Positions 16,483 to 26,640 of a stretch of DNA of 64,000 nucleotides are shown one piece after another; within the stretch, counting starts at the first letter, position 1; every line of letters starts with the position of its first letter. Under the pieces are notes generated by a model, which saw nothing but the letters and a program-made list of their open reading frames with translations, ran no database searches and was not told the origin of the DNA. The position numbers and the translations under genes are program-made. The stretch is from Caulobacter sp. FWC2 (lineage in GTDB: Bacteria > Pseudomonadota > Alphaproteobacteria > Caulobacterales > Caulobacteraceae): assembly GCF_002742625.1 (NCBI RefSeq), contig NZ_PEBF01000001.1:496001-560000 (forward strand). Reading direction: 5' to 3'.

Positions 16483-18900
16483 GTGCGTAAGGCTAGTCTG
16501 GCCCAGCCGCCGCTTTTCGCCCTGGCCGAGCGCGAAGGCCCCCGCATGACCCTGCGCGCCGACACCGGCGCTGTCGCCCATGTCTTCGTGCTGGAAGAGG
16601 ACGTCATCCGCGTCCTGCTGCTGGCCGATGGCGCGCCGACCTCGCCGCCCAGCTGGTCCATCGCCCCCGGACAGACCGACATCGCCGAGCCCGGCCGCGA
16701 CCGCATTGACGTCTCGGGCTTCGCCGCGCCCGCCTTCACGCTGGAGGAGCAGGGCGGAGGCCTGGTCCTGGCGACCTCCCGTCTGCGCCTGGAGATCACG
16801 CTCGAGGGCTTCTTCTGCCGCTGGTCGCAACAGACGCCCGACGGCTGGCGCGTGATCGCCGAGGACCGCCCGACCCAGGCCTATAATTTCGGCTGGTGGG
16901 ACGAGGGCGTCTATCACTACGTCAAGCGGACGCCGGGCCAGCGCTATTACGGCCTGGGCGAGCGGGCCGGGGCCATGGACCGCGCCGGGCGCCGGTTCCG
17001 CCTGACCAACTTGGATCCGATGGGCTACGACGCCTCGGCCGACGATCCGCTGTACAAGTCGATCCCCTACGTCCTGGTCGTCGACGCCGAGGGCGCGGCG
17101 CACGGGGTCTTCTACGACACGACCGCCGACCCGGTGTTCGACTTTGGCCACGAGCACGACAATTACCACCCGCACTACCGGTACATGCGGGCCGCGAGCG
17201 GCGACCTCGACTACTACATGATCGCTGGACCCGACGCCCGCGAGGTCACCCGCCGCTACACCTGGCTGACCGGCCGGCCGGCGCTGATGCCCCGCTGGGT
17301 GCTCGGCTATTCCGGCTCGACCATGACCTATACCGACGCGCCGGACGCGCAGAAGCGCATGGGCGAGTTCATCGCCGGCGTCAGCCGCCACGACATCCCG
17401 TGCGAGTCCTTCCACCTGTCGTCGGGCTACACCTCGATCGGCGACCGGCGCTACGTGTTCCACTGGAACCGCGACAAGTTCCCGGACGTGGAAGGCTTCG
17501 TGCGCGGCTATGCCGAGGCCGGCGTCGAGCTGGTTCCGAACATCAAGCCGGCCCTGCTGGTCACCCATCCGCGCTATGCCGAACTGGCCAAGAAGGGCTG
17601 GTTCGTCAGCGACGCCGACGGCGATCCGATCGTCTGCCAGTTCTGGGACGAGGTCGGCAGCTATGTCGACTTCACCCAACCCGCCGCCGTCGCCTGGTGG
17701 CGCGCCCAGGTGACCGAGCAACTGCTGGCCTACGGCATTCGCTCCACCTGGAACGACAACAACGAATACGAGATCTGGGATCGCCGGGCCCGCATCGCCG
17801 GCTTCGGAGCGCCGCGCGACGCGGCGGCCGAGCGGCCGGTGCAGACCCTCCTGATGATGCGCGCCAGCCGCGCGGCGCAGATCGCCTATCGGCCGAACGA
17901 GCGGCCCTATGTGGTCACGCGCAGCGGCATGGCCGGCATGCAGCGCTACGCCCAGACCTGGTCGGGCGACAACTATACCGCCTGGAAGACCCTGCGCTTC
18001 AATCAGAAGATGGGCCTGGGGCTGGCGCTGTCGGGCGTCTCCAACACCGGCCACGACATCGGCGGTTTCGCCGGACCCGCGCCGGAGCCCGAGCTGCTGC
18101 TGCGCTGGGTGCAGGCCGGGATCGTGATGCCGCGTTTCTCGATCCACAGCTGGAACACGGACGGCACCGTCAACGAGCCCTGGATGTATCCGGAGGTCAC
18201 CCCGGCCATCGTCGAGACGCTGAAGCTGCGCCGGGCCTTGCAGCCGCTGCTGCACGATCTGCTGTGGCGCCACCATGCCGATTACGAGCCGGTGACCCGT
18301 CCGCTATGGCTGGACTTCGCGGATGATCCTCGGAGCTGGGAGGACGGCGACGCCTACCTGCTGGGGCCGGACCTGCTGGTCGCCCCCGCCCTGGACCAAG
18401 GCGTCGAGGCCGTGCGCGCCTATCTTCCGGCCGGCACCGTCTGGCGCGACCTGCGCGACGACAAGGCCTATGCAGGGGGCGAGGAACACGATCTCGCCGC
18501 GCCGCTCAGTGGTCTGCCGCCGATGCTGGCGAGAGAGGGTTCGGGCGTGTTCGTCGACCTCGCGCCGGCCGGTTTCGCCGCCGCTGCGCCGCGCCCCGGC
18601 GTGCTGCTCTATCCGCCGGCCGGCGCGGGGCAGATGAGCTGGAGCGGCTTCGATGAGAGCGACGCCGCGCCGCGCGATCCTGCGGCGCCGCAGGGCTGGA
18701 CCCTCGAGGTCGAGGCCGACGCGGACACGCTGACGATCCAGGTGGGCTGGCGCGGAGAGGTCGCGCCAGCGGCCGACGCCCTGCGGCTGGTCCTGCCGCG
18801 CGGCGAGACCCGCCGCCTTGTCCTGAATGGCGCGGAGGTCACCGCCGAGCGGGAAGAGATCCTGGGGACCGAGCGTCTGGTCCTGGCCTGGATGGTCTGA
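16483..18900 (+). CDS. glycoside hydrolase family 31 (alpha-glucosidase/alpha-xylosidase)
   Basis: About 805 residues. GTG 16483 lies two bases after the MFS stop with AAGGAA upstream, so the pair is an operon. The GH31 barrel shows STWNDNNEYEIWD (nucleophile Asp, about residue 424) and WSGDNYTAW (acid/base Asp, about residue 496), plus YYGLGERAGAMDRAG in the N-terminal beta-sandwich and RFSIHSWNTDGTVNEPW near the end of the barrel. No signal peptide is visible, so it probably acts in the cytoplasm on alpha-linked oligosaccharides delivered by the transporter. Alpha-glucosidase is the default reading, but alpha-xylosidase or sulfoquinovosidase activity cannot be excluded from motifs alone. 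Confidence 0.9.
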   Translation: MRKASLAQPPLFALAEREGPRMTLRADTGAVAHVFVLEEDVIRVLLLADGAPTSPPSWSIAPGQTDIAEPGRDRIDVSGFAAPAFTLEEQGGGLVLATSRLRLEITLEGFFCRWSQQTPDGWRVIAEDRPTQAYNFGWWDEGVYHYVKRTPGQRYYGLGERAGAMDRAGRRFRLTNLDPMGYDASADDPLYKSIPYVLVVDAEGAAHGVFYDTTADPVFDFGHEHDNYHPHYRYMRAASGDLDYYMIAGPDAREVTRRYTWLTGRPALMPRWVLGYSGSTMTYTDAPDAQKRMGEFIAGVSRHDIPCESFHLSSGYTSIGDRRYVFHWNRDKFPDVEGFVRGYAEAGVELVPNIKPALLVTHPRYAELAKKGWFVSDADGDPIVCQFWDEVGSYVDFTQPAAVAWWRAQVTEQLLAYGIRSTWNDNNEYEIWDRRARIAGFGAPRDAAAERPVQTLLMMRASRAAQIAYRPNERPYVVTRSGMAGMQRYAQTWSGDNYTAWKTLRFNQKMGLGLALSGVSNTGHDIGGFAGPAPEPELLLRWVQAGIVMPRFSIHSWNTDGTVNEPWMYPEVTPAIVETLKLRRALQPLLHDLLWRHHADYEPVTRPLWLDFADDPRSWEDGDAYLLGPDLLVAPALDQGVEAVRAYLPAGTVWRDLRDDKAYAGGEEHDLAAPLSGLPPMLAREGSGVFVDLAPAGFAAAAPRPGVLLYPPAGAGQMSWSGFDESDAAPRDPAAPQGWTLEVEADADTLTIQVGWRGEVAPAADALRLVLPRGETRRLVLNGAEVTAEREEILGTERLVLAWMV

Positions 18901-18903
18901 ACG

Positions 18904-18934
18904 AAAACGGCCGGCGCGGGGAACGCGCCGGCCG
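18904..18934 (-). terminator. 11-bp perfect hairpin between convergent genes
   Basis: CGGCCGGCGCG (18908-18918) pairs with CGCGCCGGCCG (18924-18934) around a 5-base loop. On the minus strand it is followed by TTTT, so it best terminates the hydrolase gene that ends at 18961; it may also stop GH31 transcription from the other side. Confidence 0.8.
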
Positions 18935-18960
18935 AACAGGACCTGTAGTGCCACCTCGGA

Positions 18961-19920
18961 TCAGGGCGTCAGTTTCATCGCCTTCAGCCACAGGGCGTAC
19001 TGGTCGAACCAGGCGTCGCTGGTCGTGCCTTGCGGCCGCGAGGCGAAGCCGTGCGCGCCCGCGCTGTAGAGATGGAGCTCCACCGAGGCGCCCGACTTGC
19101 GCCAGTTGTGGATCAGGCTGAGGTCCTGGGACCGGAAGAAGCGGTCGTCGGCGGCCAGGGCGGCGAACAGCGGCGGCGCGTTCGGCGGGACCACGTCCGA
19201 CTGGGTCGGGCCGTAGATCATGCCGGCGAAGTCCGCCCGCGCGTCCGGCGCATTGGCCTGCAGGGCGCCCAGCACCGTCATCGCGCCGGCGGAGAAGCCG
19301 AGAACGCCCACGCGCTTGGGATCGACCCCCCACTCATGGGCATGATCGCGGACCGCGCGAATGGCGGCCTGGGCGTCGGCGACGGCGTACGGCGTCTGGC
19401 GGGTCCGCTCCTCGGCGCCTTCGCCGCGCTGGAATGTGCCGGCGAGCGCGGCCTTGAAGCCGTCGATGCTGTCGGGGAGGGGGATGGTCCGATATTTCAG
19501 GATGAAGACGCGCACGCCTAGCGGCGCCAGCCGCTTGGCCACGTCGTAGCCCTCGTTGTCCATGGCCAGGAACTGGAAGCCGCCGCCGGGGACCAGGATC
19601 ACCGCCGGGGCGTCCTTGTCGGCCGCCGGGCCGCCCGGCATCAGGGTCAGGCTCGGCCGGGAGACGTTATAGACGAGGCGCTGGCTGGAATCCTGCCGCG
19701 CCCAGGCCTCGTGAGCGGGATTGGCCAAGGCGTTCGCCACGGGCAGGGCGAAGGCCGCAGGCTCCTTGGGCGCGGGGATCGGCAGCACGGCGTTGACCCA
19801 GCCGCCAGGCGCGGCCGGAGCGGGTTGAGCGGCGGGCGCGGCGTGGGCGGTCAAGGCGGCCAGGCAGGCCGCCGCGCCGGCCAGGAGGCCGAACAGTCTG
19901 CGGGAAGGGGCGTGGCTCAT
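18961..19920 (-). CDS. secreted alpha/beta hydrolase (esterase, BD-FAE/acetyl xylan esterase-like)
   Basis: About 319 residues. ATG 19920 follows AGGAGA; the signal peptide (MSHAPSRRLFGLLAGAAACLAALTAHA) ends near residue 28. The fold shows an oxyanion HGGG-like stretch (ILVPGGGFQFLA), the nucleophile elbow GFSAGAM, DDRFF for the acidic residue and SAGAHGF for the catalytic His. Such enzymes deacetylate or de-esterify plant polysaccharides or short esters in the periplasm. The gene lies downstream of a TBDR on the same strand, but a strong terminator separates them, and it is convergent with the GH31 operon. Together these suggest a glycan utilisation locus on both strands. Confidence 0.85.
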   Translation of the reverse strand: MSHAPSRRLFGLLAGAAACLAALTAHAAPAAQPAPAAPGGWVNAVLPIPAPKEPAAFALPVANALANPAHEAWARQDSSQRLVYNVSRPSLTLMPGGPAADKDAPAVILVPGGGFQFLAMDNEGYDVAKRLAPLGVRVFILKYRTIPLPDSIDGFKAALAGTFQRGEGAEERTRQTPYAVADAQAAIRAVRDHAHEWGVDPKRVGVLGFSAGAMTVLGALQANAPDARADFAGMIYGPTQSDVVPPNAPPLFAALAADDRFFRSQDLSLIHNWRKSGASVELHLYSAGAHGFASRPQGTTSDAWFDQYALWLKAMKLTP

Positions 19921-19950
19921 GGCGAGGTCTCCTGTGTCGCGACTTTGAAT

Positions 19951-19981
19951 AAAAAAGGGGAGCAGGCCAGGCCCGCTCCCC
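19951..19981 (-). terminator. Rho-independent terminator of TonB-dependent receptor
   Basis: GGGGAGC (19957-19963) and GCTCCCC (19975-19981) form a stem with an additional internal GGCC/GGCC pairing. On the minus strand it is followed by TTTTTT (19951-19956), a textbook intrinsic terminator located after the receptor ending at 20010 and before the hydrolase start at 19920. Confidence 0.85.
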
Positions 19982-20009
19982 ATTGTAGGTTCGTCTGGGG
20001 AGGCGAGAC

Positions 20010-22352
20010 CTAGAACTTGGTGTCGACCTTCAGGCCGAAGTAGCGGTCGCTGTCGCGCGACAGCACCTGGGTCACGAAGTGGACGCCGTACGAGCCGAAG
20101 CCGTCGCCGATGCCGCTCACGAAGTGCTCGTTGAGCAGGTTGTTGACGAACAGGGTGGCCTTGACGTCACCACGCGCCAGCGACGCCGAGGCGTTGAGCA
20201 GGCCATAGGCCTTCTGTTCGGCCAGCGGGTTGCCCAGCAGGTCGAAATTGACCTTGCTCTGGTACTGGTAGTTGACGGTGAAGACGCCCTTCAGGTCGCT
20301 GGCCAGATCACGCGTGACCGTGCCGCCCAGGTTGATCTTGAACTTCGGGCTGTTGGGCAGCTGGGTGTTCGAGCGGTCCTGAACATTGCCGAGGCCGACC
20401 GGGTTGGTCGACGGTCCGCAGCCCGTGCCCGTCTGGGCCTGGCCGGGATAGCAGGCCGCGTTCGGGAACGAGATCACTTGGGCGTCGGTATAGGCGGCCG
20501 AGGCGTCCAGGCGCAGCCACTCGACCGGCATGGCCTGGGCTTCGATCTCGACGCCCTTGGTGCGCAGCTTGCCGACATTGTTCAGCTTCTGCTGCAGGGC
20601 GCCGTTGATGTACTGCGACGACTGAGCCTGGAAGTTGTCGTAGTCGGTGTAGAAGGCCGCGAGGTTCAGCTGCACGCGGTTGTCGAAGAAGCGGCTCTTC
20701 AGGCCGGCCTCGTAGGACTTCGACTTCTCGGGCTGCACCGGGTTCTGGGTGCGCAGCGGCGTGTAGCCCGACGAGATGTCGTAGGCGAAACCCTTATAGC
20801 CGGTAGCCGCGCTGGCGTAGACCGAGACCCGCGGCGCCAGCTCCTGGTTCAGCGAAAGCTTCCAGGTGGCGACCGTGTCCTCGTTGCTGCCGGCGCACAG
20901 CTGGCTGCCCGCGCCGCAGGTGCCGATATTGGTCGGCGAAACATAGACCGTAGCGCTGGGCAGCAGATTTACGAAGCTGTCCTCGATCCGCTCGTTGTTG
21001 ACGCGAACCGCGCCGCTGAAGGTGGTGTTGGTCGGGAACTTGTAGTCCACGCCCGCGAAGGCCGCGACGCTGCGCGTGCTCTGCCAGCCCGTCCATTTGG
21101 CCAGGAGCAGGGCGGGGCCGCGCTGGAAGTCGCGGGTCGTCTTGGCGTCTGCGTAGAAGGCGCCCACCACGTAGGAAAGCGGACCCTCGCCCTTGGAGGT
21201 CAGGCGCACTTCCTGGCTGAACGACTTGGAGTGATAAGGACCCGAATTGCTGACGCCGAGGCCCGGCTGGATCGGGCTGGTCACGTTCGGGGCCGTGCCG
21301 TTGACCGCCAGGTCGGTGCCATCGACGTCGGCCGCGAAGTTATACTTCCAGTCCTGATACGAGGTGACAGAGATCAGGTTGGCGAAGCCGAGATCATAGC
21401 TCAGCTTGCCGCTGAAGCTGGCCTGCTTGTTGTCGGTGAAGCCGACGTTGTCGACCCGGGTCTTGCGGTTGTTCGCGCCGGGCGTGATGCCGGCCAGGGC
21501 CGGTACGATCGAGACGCCGTTGAACTTGGGGATCACCGGCGTGGTGGAGCCCGCCGGAACGTAGTTCAGGTCGATGAGCCGCAGCGTCGCCGCGGTGCCG
21601 TCCGACTTGGACTTGGCGTAAGACCCGCTCAACGACATCACCAGCTTGTCGGTCAACTCGGACCGCAGCTTGCCACGGACGCCGTACGAGGTGTTGTCGT
21701 TCAGGCGTTGACCGTTGGCCAGGTTGCGGACGTTGCCGTCCCAGTGGTTGTAGTAGACGCCCAGGCGATAGCCCGTAGCGTCCGAGATCGGGCCGGAAAT
21801 CGAGGCGTCGGCCTTGTAGCCCCGGTCGGTGGTGGCGGTGGCCGAGGCGTGGCCGCTGAAGGCGACCGAGGGATCGCGGGTGACGATGTTGATCGCGCCG
21901 GCGCTGGCGTTCTTGCCGAACAGCGTGCCTTGCGGGCCGCGCAGCACTTCGATGCGCTCGACGTCGGACAGGTTGTCGAAGGCCTGGGCCTGCTGGACCA
22001 CCGGCACGTCGTCGATGATGACGGCCACGGAAGGCTCGACGCCGATCGAGAAGGCGTAGGTGCCGATGCCGCGCAGGATGATGGCGTTGTTCGGCGACGC
22101 CGTGCTCTGGGTCAGGGTCAGCGACGCGGCGGCGCGGGTGAGATCCCCGAACTCGTTGATGCGCTGGTTCTGGATCGTCTCGCCCGTGATGGCGGTGACG
22201 GCCACCGGAACGCTCTGCAGGTTGGCCGAACGCTTCGTCGCGGTCACGACGATTTCAGCCAGGCCGGTGGTCTGATTGTCCTGGGCCGCCGCCAGGCTCG
22301 GCATGGCCAGAACGCCGGTCGCCGCAGTGGCGAGCAAAATCAACTTTCGCAT
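20010..22352 (-). CDS. TonB-dependent receptor (glycan locus)
   Basis: 780 residues. Signal peptide MRKLILLATAATGVLAMPSLAAA. A TonB-box-like EIVVTATKRS follows, then a plug with VPVAVTAITGETIQNQRI, ILRGIGTYAFSIGVEPSVAV and VLRGPQGTLFGKNASAGAIN. The beta barrel ends in RYFGLKVDTKF with a terminal Phe. The plug resembles receptors annotated as iron/siderophore or sugar receptors in sphingomonads and Caulobacter; gene neighbours (alpha/beta hydrolase, GH31, MFS) favour an oligosaccharide. Upstream lies an A/T-rich promoter region with TGGTCAAGCCA (22413-22423), an imperfect palindrome that could be an operator. Confidence 0.93.
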   Translation of the reverse strand: MRKLILLATAATGVLAMPSLAAAQDNQTTGLAEIVVTATKRSANLQSVPVAVTAITGETIQNQRINEFGDLTRAAASLTLTQSTASPNNAIILRGIGTYAFSIGVEPSVAVIIDDVPVVQQAQAFDNLSDVERIEVLRGPQGTLFGKNASAGAINIVTRDPSVAFSGHASATATTDRGYKADASISGPISDATGYRLGVYYNHWDGNVRNLANGQRLNDNTSYGVRGKLRSELTDKLVMSLSGSYAKSKSDGTAATLRLIDLNYVPAGSTTPVIPKFNGVSIVPALAGITPGANNRKTRVDNVGFTDNKQASFSGKLSYDLGFANLISVTSYQDWKYNFAADVDGTDLAVNGTAPNVTSPIQPGLGVSNSGPYHSKSFSQEVRLTSKGEGPLSYVVGAFYADAKTTRDFQRGPALLLAKWTGWQSTRSVAAFAGVDYKFPTNTTFSGAVRVNNERIEDSFVNLLPSATVYVSPTNIGTCGAGSQLCAGSNEDTVATWKLSLNQELAPRVSVYASAATGYKGFAYDISSGYTPLRTQNPVQPEKSKSYEAGLKSRFFDNRVQLNLAAFYTDYDNFQAQSSQYINGALQQKLNNVGKLRTKGVEIEAQAMPVEWLRLDASAAYTDAQVISFPNAACYPGQAQTGTGCGPSTNPVGLGNVQDRSNTQLPNSPKFKINLGGTVTRDLASDLKGVFTVNYQYQSKVNFDLLGNPLAEQKAYGLLNASASLARGDVKATLFVNNLLNEHFVSGIGDGFGSYGVHFVTQVLSRDSDRYFGLKVDTKF

Positions 22353-22473
22353 GATACCCTCCCTAAGTTATTGATTTTAATTTTGTTTAAGCTTGGCTAC
22401 ACCTTGCAAAAAGACTGGTCAAGCCAATTTCGACGAGTGGCTGAACAGTTTCGCGGAGCGGGGCTTTCATGTC

Positions 22474-23990
<1,517 letters not shown>

Positions 23991-23994
<4 letters not shown>

Positions 23995-25508
23995 GCCTCC
24001 AGCGCCTCTACCGACGGCGTGACGCGGGCGCGATCCAGATAGGCTTCGAGGCGGACGGCCCCTTCCGGCGGTATGTGCAGGCCCAGCTTGCTGCGGCGAT
24101 AGAGGACATCCTCGGCCGTGCGCGCCCACTCCTCGGCGACCAGATAATCGACCTCGGCGGCGTGCAGCCCCGCGCCGAAGTCCTCGCCGAGGTCGGCCAG
24201 GCTCCTGGCGTTGGCCAGGATACGTCGCGTCCGGGTGCCGTACGAGCGCGCCAGGCGGAGCGCGAGATCGTCCGGCAGGAATGGAAACTCGGCGCGCAGG
24301 GCGAGGGCCAGGGCGGCGCGGTCCAGGTCAGGCAGGTCGCCGCCGGGCAGGACGGCGCCCCGCGTCCAGGACGGACCGGCGTCGGGGAAGAACGCGCCGA
24401 GGCGGTTCATCGCCTGATCCGCCAGGTGGCGATAGGTGGTGATCTTGCCGCCGAACACCGACAGCACGGGGGCCTGCGCCTGCGGCGCGTCCACCTCCAG
24501 CACGTAGTCGCGGGTCACGGCCGAGGCGCTGTCGGCGTTGTCGTCGAACAGCGGACGGACGCCAGCATAACTCCATGTCACGTCGCGCGCCGTGATGGGG
24601 CGGGCGAAATAGCGATTGATGCTCTCGCAGAGATAATCGACCTCTTCGGCGGTGATCTGCGCCGGCCCCGGCGGGGCGTCCCAGGCCACGTCGGTTGTGC
24701 CCACCAGGGTGAAGCGATCCTCGTAGGGGATGGCGAACACGATCCGGCGATCGGGGTTCTGCAGCATGTAGGCGTGCTCGCCCTCGAACAGGCGCGGCAC
24801 CACGATGTGGCTGCCCTTGATCAGGCGCGTTCCGCTGCCCGTCGAGACGTCCAAGGCGCCGCTCAGGACGTCGGAGACCCAGGGGCCGGCGGCGTTGACG
24901 ATGGCGCGCGCGCGCACCGTACGCTCAGGGCCGTCCTGGGGCTTCAGCCGCGCTTCCCAGGCCGCGCCGACCCGGTGGGCCGAAACCAGCTTGGTGCGGG
25001 TCTGGATTACCGCGCCGCGCGCGTGGGCGTCCATGGCGTTGAGCGTCACCAGGCGAGCGTCGTCGACCCAGCAGTCCGAATAGGCGAAGGCCTTGCGGTA
25101 TTGCGGACGCAGCGCCGCGCCCTCGGGCGAGCCCTTCAGCTTGAGCCCGCGCGACCCGGGCAGCCGGCGGCGTCCGCCGAGATGGTCGTAGAGGAACAGG
25201 CCCAGCCGGACCAGCCAGGCGGGACGGGTGGCGTGGGCGTGCGGAAGGACGAACCGCAGCGGCCAGATGATGTGCGGGGCCATGGCCAGGAGCGTCTCGC
25301 GCTCCTCAAGCGCTTCGCGGACCAGCTTGAACTCATAGTATTCGAGGTAGCGCAGGCCGCCATGCACCAGCTTGGTGCTCGCCGACGATGTCGCGCTCGC
25401 CAGATCGTTCTGTTCGACCAGCAGGACCGACAGCCCGCGACCGGCCGCGTCACGGGCCACGCCCGCGCCGTTCACGCCGCCACCGACCACCAGAAGATCG
25501 AACTCCAC
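23991..25508 (-). CDS. glpD: aerobic glycerol-3-phosphate dehydrogenase
   Basis: 505 residues. FAD-dependent, membrane-associated enzyme that oxidises glycerol-3-phosphate to dihydroxyacetone phosphate and feeds electrons to ubiquinone. The dinucleotide-binding motif ([20 protein letters not shown]) opens the protein; [31 protein letters not shown] and [16 protein letters not shown] are family signatures. I place the start at GTG 25508 with GGGAGAG upstream, because an ATG 195 bases further up would add a non-homologous segment and run through the divergent promoter region. Convergent overlap with glpK (ATGA) and divergent spacing with the glpR-like gene support a glp regulon. Confidence 0.95.
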
Positions 25509-25568
25509 CCTGACGCTCTCCCTTATTTTGAGACCATGATTAGCGCCATTGACCGTAAATCGCAAATC

Positions 25569-25619
25569 CGAAAACAAAAAACGAAACCAGGTCGCGAAAA
25601 GCGCGCGCTCATCCGAAAG
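25569..25619. promoter_or_regulatory. candidate GlpR operator: CGAAA repeats at 13-bp spacing
   Basis: Four CGAAA units occur at 25569, 25582, 25595 and 25614 in the 174-bp gap between divergent glpD and the glpR-like gene. The first three are exactly 13 bases apart. Same-orientation short repeats in this place suit a DeoR-family repressor that binds as an oligomer. Inferred from position and spacing. Confidence 0.5.
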
Positions 25620-25682
25620 CGCCGCAAGCCGCGCTGGCCAAGAGCGAGCGCGGCGCGTTAAGCCGGGATCGGAGGTGGATTG

Positions 25683-26453
25683 ATGGCTATCGAGCGACGT
25701 CACGAGGCGATTCTGGCGCTCGCCCGCAAAAGCGGACGCGTAACGGTCGAGGCCTTGTCCGATCAGCTCCAGGTGTCGCGTCAGACGATCCGCAAGGACC
25801 TCAACGATCTTTGCGACCAGGGTCTACTCAATCGCGTGCACGGCGGCGCGGTGATCGCCGGGGGCGGCGTTGACAACCTGGAGTACGAGGCGCGGCGCGT
25901 CCTGGCCCGAGAAGCCAAGGAGGCGATCGGCGCCGCGGCTGCGGCCCTGATCCCCGAAAAGGCCTCGCTCTTCATCAATATCGGCACGACCACCGAGGAG
26001 GTGGCCAAGGCCCTGCAAGGCCGGTCCGGCCTGCTGGTGATCACCAACAACCTCAATGTCGTCGACATCCTGGCGTCGTCGCCCGGCATCGAGGTCATCG
26101 TGGTCGGTGGACGCGTGCGAACCGCCGACCGCGCCTCCGTCGGGGCTCTCGCGGTCGACTTCATCCGCAACTTCAAGGTCGATTTCGCCATTATCGGCGC
26201 TTCGGCCATGGACGAGGACGGGTCGCTGCTCGACTTCGACATCAACGAGGTCCAGGTGTCCCAGACGATCATCCAGAGCTCCCGGCGGGTGATCCTGGTC
26301 GCCGACAGCCAGAAGCTTGGCCGGCCCGCGCCCGTGCGGATCGGTCACATCGGCGACGTCCACGTCTTCGTCACGGACCGGCTGGACAGCCCCAACCTGG
26401 CGGCGAGATGCGAAGCACAGGGCGTCCGTGTCATCGAGACGGGCGTGCGTTAA
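25683..26453 (+). CDS. glpR: DeoR-family regulator, probable glycerol-3-phosphate repressor
   Basis: 256 residues. The N-terminal helix-turn-helix (RHEAILALARKSGRVTVEAL and LQVSRQTIRKDLNDLCDQGL) is the DeoR signature, with VHGGAVI following; the C-terminal DeoRC domain has INIGTTTEEVA, VITNNLNVV and ILVADSQKLGR. ATG 25683 follows GGAGG. It is divergent from glpD-glpK with shared regulatory DNA, so it most likely represses them when glycerol-3-phosphate is absent. It is the second DeoR-type protein in the window and differs in sequence from the one at 7965. Confidence 0.9.
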   Translation: MAIERRHEAILALARKSGRVTVEALSDQLQVSRQTIRKDLNDLCDQGLLNRVHGGAVIAGGGVDNLEYEARRVLAREAKEAIGAAAAALIPEKASLFINIGTTTEEVAKALQGRSGLLVITNNLNVVDILASSPGIEVIVVGGRVRTADRASVGALAVDFIRNFKVDFAIIGASAMDEDGSLLDFDINEVQVSQTIIQSSRRVILVADSQKLGRPAPVRIGHIGDVHVFVTDRLDSPNLAARCEAQGVRVIETGVR

Positions 26454-26640
26454 GAGGGTCCGACAGCCCGAGGTGCGCCCATCCGCCTGAGTTCATTATA
26501 TCTTATTGTTTTAATTATATTTTCGAATGAAATTGAGATACCCGATCTGGGCAGCGCCGCCGTTATCATTAAGCTGAGCTTCACCTCCCCAGCAGACGTT
26601 GCGCCTCTCTTGTCAATGAACGCATACGGGGAAAAGCGGC

